Positions 36,433 to 45,670 are shown, numbered from the stretch's first letter. The stretch: 64,000 bases of DNA from Sulfitobacter sp. SK012 (GCF_003352085.1 NZ_CP025804.1:4030001-4094000); one strand, 5' to 3'. The notes: generated by a model not told the origin, from the sequence alone. Numbers and translations are program-made.

Positions 36433-37098
36433 ATATGAGGATATGGTGCGGTTTTGCGGGGTGGTCAAGGTGGGATGGCCTCTGGCGCAAACCGCTTTGC
36501 GATTGGGGCGGAGTTCAGACGATTTTACCCCCTTGAATTGGCCTCAAATCAAACCTCGTAACCTACAAGTTTTGGCAGGTTAATGTCGCTGCCGCTCCAG
36601 GCACTGGACCGGGGTGATAGTGATGCTTCAGAGAATGACATCCATCTTAAAGGGTGCTGGCGTGCTCTTTGTCTCTAGGGCAGCAAAATGATTGGGCGCC
36701 TTTGGTCTGGAGCCACATTGACTGGATGCCTGAATAAGTGAATCGTCGAAAAATTCCATTTTATCTGATGGTTGTACTGTTTTTGGTTTCACAAAACCGT
36801 TCGCCAACTTGTGCTGGTAGACTGATGGTACGGAACGCCTCAACCGCCTGAACTTCCACACGCTCGCATTGAACAGGCTGTACTAGACCGGGACAAACTG
36901 TATAAAAACCTTATGATCACCGACCCAGCCGCCGCCTTTTCGCGTCGCAAAAATGTGAATGAATATACCGCTCACGCACTCACATTGATCATTTGACCAT
37001 TCGCACCAAGGTTGTAAATTGAACTTGAGATCGCTTGTGTCAAACACCAAACCAGAGCCGCGTCGTTGAACGGCGCTGAACATATAAAGGAATGCAAA
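36433..37098. other. Long intergenic region between lepA and the porin gene
   Basis: These 666 nt hold no convincing gene. A 77-codon minus-strand frame (36628-36861) is open but has no ribosome site or recognisable domain. The last 60 nt before the porin contain AAAGGA 7 nt from its ATG. A long untranslated leader or a small RNA acting on the porin could lie here, but I see no specific structure to call. Confidence 0.45.
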
Positions 37099-38190
37099 AT
37101 GTCATTGCCAACCCGAGTTGCACAGATTGCCCTTCCCGCCCTGATTGCCACGCCGGGTGTTTTATTCGCTCAGAATGTGGAATCCAGTTGGGATTTCTAT
37201 GGACATCTAAACCTAGGGATCATCAGCGTTGATGATGGGTTCGATACCGAGACCGGGTTAACCGATAATGACAATTCCAACTCGCGTGCTGGAGTGATGT
37301 TCAAACAAGGGCTGCAGAACGGAGCGGAGTTTCGGTTTAATTTCGAAACAGGGCTGGGTTTGACCGGGTCCAGCTCAATTAGTCTTGATGATAATAGTTT
37401 TGACGTGGATTACAGCCGGACTGAGCTGCGAAAAGTCGAAATTGTCTACGCCTCTCCAACGCTGGGTACGTTTTGGTTTGGTCAAGGTAGCACCGCGTCG
37501 GATGGCGCAGCTGAGTCGGACCTTTCTGGGACGTCATTGATTGCCTATTCCAGCCCGCAGGATCTGTCCGGTAGCCAGGAATTCCGGCTCGCGAGTGGTG
37601 CAGGCTCTGGCGTTCGGGGCGGCGATGTTTTCAACTCCTTCGACGGCGCACGGCGTTTCCGCATCCGTTATGACACACCAAAGTATAATGGGTTTGTCGC
37701 TTCAATCTCTGCAGGTACAGAAGTGTTGGCTAGCGGCAACGACGATGAATACTACGATATCGGTGTGACCTACGGCCGCGACTATGGCGATTTTAATGTC
37801 GCCGGAGGATTGGCGTATTCGATCCGCGATTCAGCAGAAGAGCTGCTTGTCGGCTCTGCGGCGGTGCTTCACACGCCCACTGGCGTGAGTTTCGCGTTGT
37901 CTGGTGGCAGCGAGCAACAGGGCGACGCAAGTTATTTTTATGCCAAAGCAGGACTGCAGCGCGATTGGTTCGCGATTGGCAGGACCGCGCTATCGCTGGA
38001 TTATTATGGCGGTGACGACTTTGAGATAACCGGGTCTTCGTCAAGTTCGATCGGGTTGGCTGTGGTGCAGAAGCTGGATGCATATAACGTCGAACTCTAC
38101 GCGACTTACCGCACCTATGAGTTTGAGAGCGCCGGAAGCGACTATGAAGATCTGGACGTAACCTTCGTCGGCGCCCGCTGGAAGTTCTGA
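37099..38190 (+). CDS. Outer-membrane porin
   Basis: The start is ATG 37099 with AAAGGA upstream. The product has 363 residues. A signal peptide (MSLPTRVAQIALPALIATPGVLFAQ) is followed by WDFYGHLNLGIISVDDGF, the first barrel strand, and then alternating amphipathic strands throughout, ending in VTFVGARWKF with the terminal phenylalanine needed for outer-membrane assembly. The size and pattern match the 16-stranded general porins of Rhodobacteraceae. It gives non-specific or weakly selective diffusion of small solutes. A strong hairpin terminator follows. Confidence 0.9.
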   Translation: MSLPTRVAQIALPALIATPGVLFAQNVESSWDFYGHLNLGIISVDDGFDTETGLTDNDNSNSRAGVMFKQGLQNGAEFRFNFETGLGLTGSSSISLDDNSFDVDYSRTELRKVEIVYASPTLGTFWFGQGSTASDGAAESDLSGTSLIAYSSPQDLSGSQEFRLASGAGSGVRGGDVFNSFDGARRFRIRYDTPKYNGFVASISAGTEVLASGNDDEYYDIGVTYGRDYGDFNVAGGLAYSIRDSAEELLVGSAAVLHTPTGVSFALSGGSEQQGDASYFYAKAGLQRDWFAIGRTALSLDYYGGDDFEITGSSSSSIGLAVVQKLDAYNVELYATYRTYEFESAGSDYEDLDVTFVGARWKF

Positions 38191-38207
38191 GTCTGATTTT
38201 CCTTACG

Positions 38208-38240
38208 ATGCCGCGCCCGCAACCATGCGGGTGCGGCATT
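38208..38240 (+). terminator. Hairpin terminator after the porin gene
   Basis: A 13-bp stem (38208-38220 with 38227-38239, one G-T pair) and a 6-nt loop begin 18 nt after the porin stop. The poly-U tract is short, but stem strength and position make a terminator likely. Confidence 0.75.
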
Positions 38241-38364
38241 TGACCGTCATGCGGCTGCCCCAAACGTGAATTGCTCCCCTGCCCGCTTTGATGCATAGTC
38301 GCGTTAAAGCAGAGCGGGCTGTCGCAAGGTGAAAACACCGCGGGTCGTGAGATAGGGCAATAGT

Positions 38365-38724
38365 ATGAAAAATCTGGTTTTGGCGATTGTGGCGCTTGGG
38401 TTTCTGGCCGCTTGCGGCGGGTCGCGCGGGTATAATCCGGGTGGCAGTCGCGGTGGTGGCGAAGTGCTGTATGCGACCGGGCCGGTTCAAAAGGCGTGCC
38501 AATCCCAGGGTCGCAAGAAAGCGAGCCGCGCGCGGTGTGGCTGTATTCAAGCGGTGGCTGACCGGTCGCTTTCAGGCGGAGATCAGCGACGAGGCGCCAA
38601 GTTTTTCAAGGAGCCCGAAAAGGCTCAAGAGGTTCGCCAGTCTGACCGGGACGGCGACGAGCGGTTTTGGCGCGAATGGAAAGAGTTTGGATCCAAAGCG
38701 GCTACGCTTTGTGCCTCGAGCTGA
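38365..38724 (+). CDS. Small lipoprotein, conserved cysteine-rich type
   Basis: The protein has 119 residues. MKNLVLAIVALGFLAACGG is a lipoprotein signal with the lipobox LAAC. The mature part is basic and glycine-rich at first, then has CQSQGRKKASRARCGCIQAVADRSLSGGDQRRGAKFFKEPEKAQEVRQSDRDGDERFWREWKEFGSKAATLC, with four cysteines able to pair. Similar short lipoproteins occur in many Rhodobacteraceae, some named 'arginine transporter' without evidence; I would not adopt that name. It is anchored to a membrane in the periplasm, function unknown. Confidence 0.8.
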   Translation: MKNLVLAIVALGFLAACGGSRGYNPGGSRGGGEVLYATGPVQKACQSQGRKKASRARCGCIQAVADRSLSGGDQRRGAKFFKEPEKAQEVRQSDRDGDERFWREWKEFGSKAATLCASS

Positions 38725-38733
38725 ATTTAACGC

Positions 38734-39225
38734 CTAGAATGGGTGATCTGGTTCCCCAAAACGCCCCGTGAGACGCGAAATTATCTGATCACGGGCGGCG
38801 CGGAATTGTACGAGCTTGGCCTCGCGGCTTTCACCGATGCCGGTGGGATCAAGGATCGGCCAGTATTCAACCGTAAGGTGGAAAAAGCGGGTTAGTTCCA
38901 AGGCGCGGCGTTGGCTGGCCGGGCTAAGTGCGACAACTAGATCAAATGAGCTAAGATCGTCACCCCATTGCTGCATTTCGTCAAAGCTGCGCGACCGGTG
39001 GCGCGACAGCTCTACACCCAGTTCCTGACAGACCGCGATCGAAAAGCCGTCAATCTCAAGATCATTCTTCACGCCAACCGACTGAACATAGATGTCGGTG
39101 CCGTAGAGTTTTTTCATCATCCCTTCAGCCATGGGTGACCGAACGGCATTATGATCGCAGCAAAACAGGACCGATTGAGGCAAGCCTTCTTGGGGCGGGT
39201 CTTTTTGAGGCAGGTCTTCAGCCAA
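38734..39225 (-). CDS. Low-molecular-weight phosphotyrosine phosphatase / ArsC-like protein
   Basis: The protein has 163 residues. After a 17-residue Gln/Pro-rich leader comes VLFCCDHNAVRSPMAEGMMKKLYG (about 19-42), the C-x5-R phosphate loop with Cys23 and Arg29, and SFDLVVALSPASQRRA near 100, where the family's acid would act. It may dephosphorylate protein tyrosine or a small phosphate ester. No arsenic genes are nearby, so arsenate reduction is unlikely. It lies 2 nt after the UPF0262 gene, in a neighbourhood that also holds hisD and murA. Confidence 0.87.
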   Translation of the reverse strand: MAEDLPQKDPPQEGLPQSVLFCCDHNAVRSPMAEGMMKKLYGTDIYVQSVGVKNDLEIDGFSIAVCQELGVELSRHRSRSFDEMQQWGDDLSSFDLVVALSPASQRRALELTRFFHLTVEYWPILDPTGIGESREAKLVQFRAARDQIISRLTGRFGEPDHPF

Positions 39226-39227
39226 TT

Positions 39228-39707
39228 CTATCCCCCGAAGTGCAATACGCAGATGAGCGTAAACAACCTGCGGGCGGTGTCAGTGTCAATCTCTGCCTTG
39301 CCTTCAAGCCGTTCTTGTAACACCCGGCTTCCTTCATTGTGGATGCCACGACGCGCCATATCGATGGTCTCAATCTGTGCCGGGGGCAGTTTTTTCACCG
39401 CGTCGAAGTAGCTTTCGCAAATCTGGAAGTAGTCCTTGACCACTTGCCGAAACGGGCCTAGCGACAGGTGAAATTCTGCTGCTTTTTCAGATGCTTCCGT
39501 ATTCACATCAAAGACCAGCCGCTTGTCGCGGATCGACAAACCTAAGTGGTAAGGGCCTTGCGGCGGCGCGCGATCATCGCGTTTTGGAAGGGCAAAAGAG
39601 TTGTCTTCTAGCAGGTCGAACATCGCGACTTTGCGCTCTTGCTCAATCTCCGCTGTGGGCGGGGGCAAGTTGGCGTCATCGAGGACGATATGGGTGATGC
39701 GAGACAT
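39228..39707 (-). CDS. UPF0262 family protein
   Basis: The protein has 159 residues and matches UPF0262 over its full length, with RITHIVLDDANLPPPTAEIEQERKVAMFDLLEDNSF at the N-terminus, GPYHLGLSIRDKRLVFDV in the middle and IETIDMARRGIHNEGSRVLQERLEGKAEIDTDTARRLFTLICVLHFG at the C-terminus. It is an uncharacterised alphaproteobacterial family. It sits between hisD and the LMW phosphatase on the minus strand, an order common in this family of bacteria. No function is known. Confidence 0.92.
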   Translation of the reverse strand: MSRITHIVLDDANLPPPTAEIEQERKVAMFDLLEDNSFALPKRDDRAPPQGPYHLGLSIRDKRLVFDVNTEASEKAAEFHLSLGPFRQVVKDYFQICESYFDAVKKLPPAQIETIDMARRGIHNEGSRVLQERLEGKAEIDTDTARRLFTLICVLHFGG

Positions 39708-39818
39708 GTGAGCTGTCCCCTTACTTGGACTGTGTGAATGCCTGCTTAACCGAGCAGCACGTTTCAGGCAATCAGCGCTGAGAATTGAACTGAAGAGTGA
39801 TGCTGCGCTGCAGCGATG

Positions 39819-41123
39819 TCAAGATCGGTTTAGCTTTGACAGACGTGCCGTCACCGAGAGGCCGTGCGCCTCAAGGCTTTCCGATTGCGCAAGCGTTTCG
39901 GCGGCAGGGCCGATGGCGCGCAAAGCTTCTGGGGTCATTTTTGCCAATGTCGTGCGCTTCATGAAATCGAGCACTGACAGCCCTGAAGAAAAGCGTGCCG
40001 AACGTGCGGTGGGCAACACGTGATTGGGGCCGCCTACGTAATCGCCGATGGCTTCTGGTGTCCATTGGCCAAGGAAAATAGCGCCGGCATGGGTGATCTG
40101 AGCGCTGAGTGCGTCAGGATCATCCACACATAGCTCAAGGTGTTCTGGTGCGATGCGGTTGCTCAGTTGGGCTGCAGCGGCAAGGTCCGGCACCGTGATG
40201 ATCGCACCGTTGTCGCGCCAGCTTGCGCCGGCGATGGCGCGCCGTGCAAGGGTTTCGAGACGCTTGTCGACGGCCTTTGCCACAGCGCGCCCAAACGCCG
40301 CGTCCGTGGTAATCAGGATGGATTGCGCGCTTTCATCATGTTCAGCTTGGCTGAGCAGATCGAGGGCGATCCAATCGGGATCGTTGTCAGCGTCGGCAAT
40401 GACGAGGATTTCTGAGGGTCCCGCGATCATGTCGATGCCGACCTTGCCAAAAACACGACGTTTCGCAGCGGCGACATATGCGTTGCCGGGGCCAGTGATC
40501 TTGTCGACGGCAGCGATGCTCTGAGTACCGTAGGCAAGTGCCGCAACGGCCTGCGCCCCGCCAATGCGGTAGATCTCATCGACACCCGCCAAACGCGCAG
40601 CGGCCAGCACCAGCGGATTGAGAATACCGTCGGGTGTCGGTACAACCATGGCAAGGCGCGGCACGCCTGCGACTTTGGCAGGAACCGCGTTCATCAGGAC
40701 CGATGATGGATAGCTGGCAAGCCCCCCCGGCACATAAAGGCCCGCGGCGGAGACAGGCGTCCAGCGCCAACCCAAAGTAGCACCGGTATCATCGGTCCAG
40801 CTTTCGTCTACGGGCAACTGGCGTGCGTGGTAGGCAGCAATACGGTCAGCGGCGAGGTTCAGCGCATCAAGTTCAGCCTGTGGGGCTTCGGCCAGGGCCG
40901 CGTCGATTTCGGCTTCGGTAATGCGCAGGGTATCCGGGGTCAGGGTGAGCCGGTCAAATTTTGCGGTCAGGTCGATCACGGCAGCGTCGCCGCGGCTGCA
41001 CACATCGGAAATGATGTCTGCGACGACGACATCAACATCGGGGCTGTCTTCGCGCTTAGCGTTCAGGAGCGTGGTAAAGGCGGCCTCAAAATCCGAGGCA
41101 GTGCTGTCGAGCGTGACGGGCAT
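39819..41123 (-). CDS. hisD: Histidinol dehydrogenase
   Basis: I take the second of two adjacent ATGs (41123), with GGAG at 6-nt spacing; the product then has 434 residues, the family length. It catalyses the last two oxidations of histidine synthesis (histidinol to histidine, NAD- and zinc-dependent). VPGGLASYPSSVLMNAVPAKVAGV, GGAQAVAALAYGTQ, DMIAGPSEILVIAD and RIAPEHLEL (catalytic Glu-His pair) are all present. No other his genes are visible; in alphaproteobacteria hisD is often separate, as here beside UPF0262 and murA. Confidence 0.96.
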   Translation of the reverse strand: MPVTLDSTASDFEAAFTTLLNAKREDSPDVDVVVADIISDVCSRGDAAVIDLTAKFDRLTLTPDTLRITEAEIDAALAEAPQAELDALNLAADRIAAYHARQLPVDESWTDDTGATLGWRWTPVSAAGLYVPGGLASYPSSVLMNAVPAKVAGVPRLAMVVPTPDGILNPLVLAAARLAGVDEIYRIGGAQAVAALAYGTQSIAAVDKITGPGNAYVAAAKRRVFGKVGIDMIAGPSEILVIADADNDPDWIALDLLSQAEHDESAQSILITTDAAFGRAVAKAVDKRLETLARRAIAGASWRDNGAIITVPDLAAAAQLSNRIAPEHLELCVDDPDALSAQITHAGAIFLGQWTPEAIGDYVGGPNHVLPTARSARFSSGLSVLDFMKRTTLAKMTPEALRAIGPAAETLAQSESLEAHGLSVTARLSKLNRS

Positions 41124-41224
41124 CATGTGCTCCAAAATGTTGAGTGCCTTTGGCGCAGGTGGTTGAGGCCAAAAAGCAGGTGATGAGCCGAGCACTAGCG
41201 GCTGGGCCGCCAAGGCTCAAGGGT

Positions 41225-41722
41225 TTAGGGGCGCGGCAGATTTCGCAGCATCAACAGATCATGTTCAGGACCGTCTTTGCCGATGAGGGCGTTGGGGATG
41301 CGGCCGATCTGGATAAAGCCGTGGCGTAAGTATAGGGCAATGGCGCGCGGGTTGTCTTCGTTCACGGCGAGTTCAAGCTGCCAAATGCCCAAGGACGGCG
41401 CGAGGGCGACAAGCGCCTCCATCAATGTGGCGGCGGCACCGCTGCCTTGGGCGTCGGGGATGATATAAAAGGGCCCGATTTCTGCGCGGTGGGATGCGCG
41501 GCCCGGATAGAGGTTCAGCCCCGCGAGGCCGATCGGCGTGGTATCCTGAAAGGCCAAAACCCGATCCCCTCTGGCGAGGTTTTCAGCGTCTTGGGCAACC
41601 GGGGTTGCATCATGTTCTTCCAATGATGGGATGAAGACACTGGGATAGCGCACGATGCCGTCGCGGCGCAGGGCGCGCCATAAGGTGGTGTCATCTGGCG
41701 TGGCGAGGCGTGTGTGCAACAT
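41225..41722 (-). CDS. GNAT-family N-acetyltransferase
   Basis: The protein has 165 residues from ATG 41722. TRLATPDDTTLWRALRRDG opens the fold, FYIIPDAQGSGAAATLMEALVALA (about 99-122) is the acetyl-CoA pyrophosphate loop (Q/R-x-x-G-x-G/A), and LAVNEDNPRAIALYLRHGFIQIGRIPNAL is the conserved C-terminal motif B with the usual tyrosine. It resembles single-domain L-amino-acid or polyamine acetyltransferases; the substrate is not evident. It starts 4 nt after the DUF2948 gene on the same strand. Confidence 0.88.
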   Translation of the reverse strand: MLHTRLATPDDTTLWRALRRDGIVRYPSVFIPSLEEHDATPVAQDAENLARGDRVLAFQDTTPIGLAGLNLYPGRASHRAEIGPFYIIPDAQGSGAAATLMEALVALAPSLGIWQLELAVNEDNPRAIALYLRHGFIQIGRIPNALIGKDGPEHDLLMLRNLPRP

Positions 41723-41726
41723 CAAA

Positions 41727-42197
41727 TTAGTCTTTGTGCTGTGGTAGCTTTTTGGAGGGCGCGGCGTAGGGCTTGGTCACATCTTTGACCGTGATATCCA
41801 GCGCTTCGACCTCAAGGCGGATCGCGCCATCGCCCGCAAGGGTCAGCGTCACAAAACCGGAAGGTGCTTCGGTTTCTTCAAAGCTGATTTGCAGCAGCGA
41901 AAGAATGGTGTCGGCGTCGCCCTTTGGCACGCCCTGAGACGCAACAGATTGCACAGTGTTGAACATCAAAACCGATTGCACCCGTTCAGGAGCGTGGCGC
42001 GTAAGGCCTTTGTCTTCCCAACGGACGCGGTTGACCAGCAATGCAAAGCGCGAGCCCGCACGGTGCCAGCGCATCTCAGAGGCTGGAAAAACCGCGTCTT
42101 GTGTCAGAGACGAGATCACCGTCAGATCGCCGACATCAAGCGCACCTAGATTTAGGGGGGCTTCGCGGCCGTCTTCAAAACTTGCGTCTTGGCTCAT
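41727..42197 (-). CDS. DUF2948 family protein
   Basis: The protein has 156 residues matching the DUF2948 pattern: [49 protein letters not shown] at the N-terminus, [16 protein letters not shown] in the middle and [33 protein letters not shown] at the C-terminus. The gene overlaps murA by 4 nt. The family is confined to alphaproteobacteria and almost always follows murA, so a link with cell-envelope synthesis or a shared transcript is likely. Activity is unknown. Confidence 0.9.
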   Translation of the reverse strand: MSQDASFEDGREAPLNLGALDVGDLTVISSLTQDAVFPASEMRWHRAGSRFALLVNRVRWEDKGLTRHAPERVQSVLMFNTVQSVASQGVPKGDADTILSLLQISFEETEAPSGFVTLTLAGDGAIRLEVEALDITVKDVTKPYAAPSKKLPQHKD

Positions 42198-43465
42198 GAT
42201 TCTTTGATCCGTTCAATATTTGCGCCTACGCCGCGCAGTTTTGCCACAACATGTTCATACCCGCGATCCAGATGGTAGACGCGCGAAACCTTGGTTTCAC
42301 CCTCTGCTGCGAGCCCCGCAAGGATCAACGAGACAGAGGCGCGCAGGTCCGTCGCCATAACGGGCGCACCCTTGAGCTTTTCCACACCAGTCACTGTGGC
42401 TTGGCCGCCCTGGACATCAATCTTGGCTCCCATGCGGATCAATTCGGGTGCGTGCATGAACCTGTTTTCAAATATCTTTTCTTCGAGAACGGATGTGCCG
42501 TCAGCGGTGCATAACAGCGCCATCATCTGGGCCTGCAAATCAGTGGGAAAGCCGGGAAACGGTTCGGTTGTGACATCCACGGCCGAGACGCGGCCATTGC
42601 GGCGTTTCACCTTGAGGCCGCGGGCGGTTTCGGTGACTTCGATGCCTGCTGCGTCCAGTTTTTCGCAAAAAGCGCCAACAAGTTCGAGCTTGCCGCCCAG
42701 TAATTCGACTTCGCCACCGCAAATCGCAGGAGCCAGCATATACGTACCAAGTTCAATCCGGTCGGCAACAACAGGGTGCGTGGCACCGTGTAGCCTGTCG
42801 ACGCCCTCGATCGCGATGGTAGAGGTGCCGTCGCCGTCGATATGGGCACCCATCGCGCGCAGGCAACGGGCCAGATCAATAATCTCAGGCTCACGCGCGG
42901 CGTTGTTGATGACCGTGGTGCCTTTGGCCAGCGTAGCAGCTAGCATGATGTTTTCAGTTGCCCCGACACTGGCGAAGGGAAAATCAATGACGGCCCCCTT
43001 GAGCCGGCCGCCTTGTGCTTTTGCGTGCAGGTAGCCGTCGCGCAGATCAATTTCGGCTCCCATCTGAGTGAGGCCATCGGTGTGGATATCCATGGGACGT
43101 GCACCGATCGCGCAGCCCCCGGGCAGCGACACTTCTGCATGGCCTTCGCGCGCCAAAAGCGGGCCAAGCACCAGATTAGAGGCGCGCATTTTGCGCACAA
43201 TATCATAATCCGCATGGGTGTTGATGTCGCCGTGGCATGACATCGCCAGCACATGGCCGTCCTGAAGCGAGGTGATTTCGGCACCCAAAGACTGCAGCAG
43301 TTCCGTCATGGTGCGGATATCGCTGAGGCGTGGCGCGTTGGTAAGTGTCAACGGCTCTTCGCTGAGTAATGTTGCGGGCATAAGAGGAAGGCAGGCGTTC
43401 TTTGCCCCCGCGATCGGAATTTGCCCGTTCAGTTCGCTGCCGCCGCGTACCAGTATTGAATCCAT
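42194..43465 (-). CDS. murA: UDP-N-acetylglucosamine 1-carboxyvinyltransferase
   Basis: The protein has 423 residues and catalyses the first committed step of peptidoglycan synthesis, adding enolpyruvate from PEP to UDP-GlcNAc. [18 protein letters not shown] opens the inside-out barrel. [25 protein letters not shown] (about 115-139) contains the catalytic, fosfomycin-target cysteine. [18 protein letters not shown] and RAGASL-like [18 protein letters not shown] are also present. A 57-residue basic protein gene ends 4 nt upstream of it, and DUF2948 overlaps its end. Confidence 0.97.
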   Translation of the reverse strand: MDSILVRGGSELNGQIPIAGAKNACLPLMPATLLSEEPLTLTNAPRLSDIRTMTELLQSLGAEITSLQDGHVLAMSCHGDINTHADYDIVRKMRASNLVLGPLLAREGHAEVSLPGGCAIGARPMDIHTDGLTQMGAEIDLRDGYLHAKAQGGRLKGAVIDFPFASVGATENIMLAATLAKGTTVINNAAREPEIIDLARCLRAMGAHIDGDGTSTIAIEGVDRLHGATHPVVADRIELGTYMLAPAICGGEVELLGGKLELVGAFCEKLDAAGIEVTETARGLKVKRRNGRVSAVDVTTEPFPGFPTDLQAQMMALLCTADGTSVLEEKIFENRFMHAPELIRMGAKIDVQGGQATVTGVEKLKGAPVMATDLRASVSLILAGLAAEGETKVSRVYHLDRGYEHVVAKLRGVGANIERIKES

Positions 43466-43469
43466 TGCC

Positions 43470-43643
43470 TTAGCTTTCTTTTTCTGGCGCAGGATGCGCC
43501 GTGCCTGTCGTGCCCTTGTCCCCTGCCCGCGCGCGTGCTTGCGCCTTGCGCCGCGCCATGTTCGACTTCAACGCCGACTTCATACGCTCTTCGCGGGTTT
43601 GCGCCTTTTTGGGCGCGGGTTTGTGGGGCTTACTGTCTGCCAT
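43470..43643 (-). CDS. Small basic protein (57 residues) upstream of murA
   Basis: The minus strand from ATG 43643 encodes 57 residues: a Lys/Arg-rich, alanine-rich sequence with [25 protein letters not shown] in the middle and PAPEKES at the end. It has no hydrophobic segment and looks like a largely helical, nucleic-acid-binding type small protein. It ends 4 nt before the murA start, so the genes are likely co-transcribed. Similar short basic frames precede murA in related bacteria, which supports it as real. Function is unknown. Confidence 0.65.
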   Translation of the reverse strand: MADSKPHKPAPKKAQTREERMKSALKSNMARRKAQARARAGDKGTTGTAHPAPEKES

Positions 43644-43726
43644 GTGGCTTGTCTATCGCAGGGCTGCGGCAGGGTCCAGAATTGGGTTGCGTCAATATGC
43701 GAATGCGTCTAATCACCCGCCAAAGT

Positions 43727-43773
43727 GCTGTGGTAGCTCAGTGGTAGAGCACACCCCTGGTAATGGGTAGGTC
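43727..43773 (+). pseudogene. Broken tRNA-Thr copy (5' part only)
   Basis: The acceptor 5' strand, complete D-arm (GCTC-AGTGGTA-GAGC) and GGT anticodon loop match the intact tRNA-Thr 146 nt downstream. The anticodon stem has three mismatches, and the sequence diverges right after AGGTC, so the T-arm and 3' acceptor are missing. It cannot form a tRNA and is read as a relic. Confidence 0.8.
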
Positions 43774-43872
43774 CATTCTAGATTGGTGTGTTAAAGCTGT
43801 GAGTTACCAAGTAGAGAAAGAAACTAGTAGGGTATTAGTAGGGCATATGTTCTAGAGCCCTAGATTTTATAG

Positions 43873-43947
43873 GCTGCTGTAGCTCAGTGGTAGAGCGCGT
43901 CATTGGTAATGACGAGGTCGGGAGTTCAATTCTCCCTAGCAGCACCA
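43873..43947 (+). tRNA. tRNA-Thr (anticodon GGT)
   Basis: The 75-nt cloverleaf is complete. Acceptor GCTGCTG pairs with TAGCAGC, with a G-T pair at position 7. The D-arm is GCTC/GAGC, the anticodon stem CGTCA/TGACG encloses the loop TTGGTAA (GGT), and the T-arm GGGAG/CTCCC encloses TTCAATT. The discriminator A and an encoded CCA end at 43947. It decodes ACC/ACU threonine codons and marks the left border of the accessory region. Confidence 0.96.
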
Positions 43948-44431
43948 TAAAATCCCCTAGAATAAATAAATTAGATGAAATCGTATATTTGATGGCTGCA
44001 CATCGTGGTTCACCAGATCGAATGATGTGCTGTTTTCTTTTTTCCAGCAATACATTCTTTTCCCTCCCGCCAAGCTTGAAGATGGGCACGCAGCTCAGCA
44101 GCAGTGGGACCTGTGATCAAGCCTACCTGAATACGGTCAACCAGCTAGTGTTCGAGGAAGGCACATCGGCGGCCTCTAAGACAATAGTTGGATTTGGACT
44201 CATAAATTGGAAATTGCCAAATATCGGCATTTTTGGACCTAGTGTGGCCCGCAGCGAACAACGGCTCTGAGCCCAAATTGAATTTGCTGCGGTCATGATC
44301 AATGTTTGCTTTCTAACACGCCTTTCGACTTTAGCACTCACGCCATTATACTTGACAAAAACGATCAGTTAATATTTTAGAACGTCAGCGACGCGCATCT
44401 GCCCGCCGTTTTAATCCTCAAGGAGAGACCC
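43948..44431. other. Intergenic region between tRNA-Thr and the iron ABC cassette
   Basis: No real gene is visible in these 484 nt. The region contains repeat copy A (44193-44277) and, near 44352-44380, TTGACA with an AT-rich -10 candidate that could be the cassette's promoter. The AT content is higher than in the housekeeping part of the window. Confidence 0.6.
44193..44277 (+). repeat. MITE-like intergenic repeat, copy A
   Basis: About 85 nt bounded by TTTGGACTC and GAGCCCAAA, a 9-bp inverted repeat with one mismatch. The right-hand core GCAGCGAA...GGCTCTGAGCCCA matches copies B (48312-48391) and C (52658-52713). It lies directly upstream of the iron-transport genes. Confidence 0.7.
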
Positions 44432-45586
44432 ATGAATGTCAGTTCACTGACGCGGGGTCTTTGCTCCGCCACCGCAGCCATCGCATTTAGTTTTGCGTCC
44501 GCCACGCTCGCCACCGCAGAGACTATTACCGTTACCGATATCGCCGGCCGTACGGTCGAAGTTGAAAAGAATCCGTCCAAGGTTGTGATTGGCGAAGGTC
44601 GTATGATCTATTCCATCGCATTGCTGGACCAAGAAAACCCGTTTGCACGTATTGCCGGCTGGAAGAACGACATGGTTCTGTTTGATCCTGACGCCTACCG
44701 AAAATACCAAGCAGTTTTCCCAGAAGCTGCAGACATCCCAAGCTTCGGAAGTCCGTATTCGGATGAATGGAACCTTGAAGCTGTGATCTCGCTCGGTACC
44801 GAAGTTGTGCTTATGAACTTGGGTAACCTTCTCAAAGCTCAAGAAAGTGGCATCATCGAAAAGCTTGAAGAAGCTGGTGTCGCAACCATCTTTGTCGATT
44901 TCAGGCAGGACCCAACGCAAAACACGGTACCAAGTATTCAACTGCTCGGGCGCATTTTTGACAGACGCGATGAAGCAGACGAGTTCTCAGACTACTATCA
45001 ATCACAAATGAAGCTGATCTATGCGCGGGTTGAACAAATACCCATCGAAGACAGACCGGTTGTCTTCATCGAACGTGCAGCGGGATATAATCCAGCAAAA
45101 TGCTGTAACACCTTTGGTGCCGCCAATATGGGCCGTCTTGTTGACTTGGCCGGTGGCCGAAATTGGGGGTCGCAAAAGACACCTGGTTTCACGGCCGCGG
45201 TTAGTCTTGAGGCCATATTTTCCGATGATCCTGAAGTGATTATTGGTACGGGCGCTAACTGGGCAGAAGCAAATCCAGATACTGCGGCGGTACTTTTTGG
45301 TTATGAAGCCAGTGATGCCGCGGTTCAGGAACGTCTTGCTGCACTTGCAGACCGTGATGGTTGGCCAGAGCTGTCGGCCGTCAAGAATGGCCGTTTCCAC
45401 TCGGTCTATCACCAGTTCTACAACAGTCCATATCACTTCGTTGCAATGCAGGCCTTTGCCAAGTGGATACATCCAGATCTGTTCGAGGACTTAGACCCAG
45501 ATGCAACGATGACGGAACTTCACGATAAGTTCCTTCCCATCGATTATTCGGGCGTTTTCTGGGGCACTCTAGAAAACGACGGCTAA
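44432..45586 (+). CDS. Iron-complex type ABC transporter substrate-binding protein
   Basis: The protein has 384 residues. MNVSSLTRGLCSATAAIAFSFASATLATAE is a signal peptide. The mature part starts TITVTDIAGRTVEVEKNPSKVVIGEGRMIYSIALL, the standard opening of FepB/FhuD/BtuF-type binding proteins, and continues with the long inter-domain helix region. An unusual Cys-Cys pair occurs in GYNPAKCCNTFGAANMGRLVDLAGGRN. It would deliver a ferric siderophore, haem or corrinoid in the periplasm. No TonB-dependent receptor is encoded next to it. It is the first gene of a four-gene cassette. Confidence 0.92.
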   Translation: MNVSSLTRGLCSATAAIAFSFASATLATAETITVTDIAGRTVEVEKNPSKVVIGEGRMIYSIALLDQENPFARIAGWKNDMVLFDPDAYRKYQAVFPEAADIPSFGSPYSDEWNLEAVISLGTEVVLMNLGNLLKAQESGIIEKLEEAGVATIFVDFRQDPTQNTVPSIQLLGRIFDRRDEADEFSDYYQSQMKLIYARVEQIPIEDRPVVFIERAAGYNPAKCCNTFGAANMGRLVDLAGGRNWGSQKTPGFTAAVSLEAIFSDDPEVIIGTGANWAEANPDTAAVLFGYEASDAAVQERLAALADRDGWPELSAVKNGRFHSVYHQFYNSPYHFVAMQAFAKWIHPDLFEDLDPDATMTELHDKFLPIDYSGVFWGTLENDG

Positions 45587-45670
45587 TTTCCTACTCCTCA
45601 TCATCCGTGCCCTGATCGAAGTTTACCTTCCTTCTTGGCGCGGATGCACGTGGCTTAGGAGGCCGAATTC

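Noticed and set aside
36628..36861. 77-codon minus-strand frame between lepA and the porin
   Set aside because: There is no ribosome site, no recognisable domain and no neighbour on the same transcript. It could be a relic, but the sequence does not support a gene.
38734..39225. Arsenate reductase call for the LMW phosphatase
   Set aside because: The C-x5-R loop is shared by both families, but no other arsenic gene is near and the neighbourhood is housekeeping, so the general phosphatase call is kept.
43501..43770. 89-codon plus-strand frame opposite the 57-residue basic protein
   Set aside because: It is antisense to the better-supported small gene and runs into the tRNA relic; its product looks compositionally random.
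43835..44089. 84-codon minus-strand frame over tRNA-Thr, with RIELPTSSLPMTRSTTELQQP
   Set aside because: This is the well-known false protein read from the antisense of a tRNA gene; it lies over the intact tRNA-Thr.
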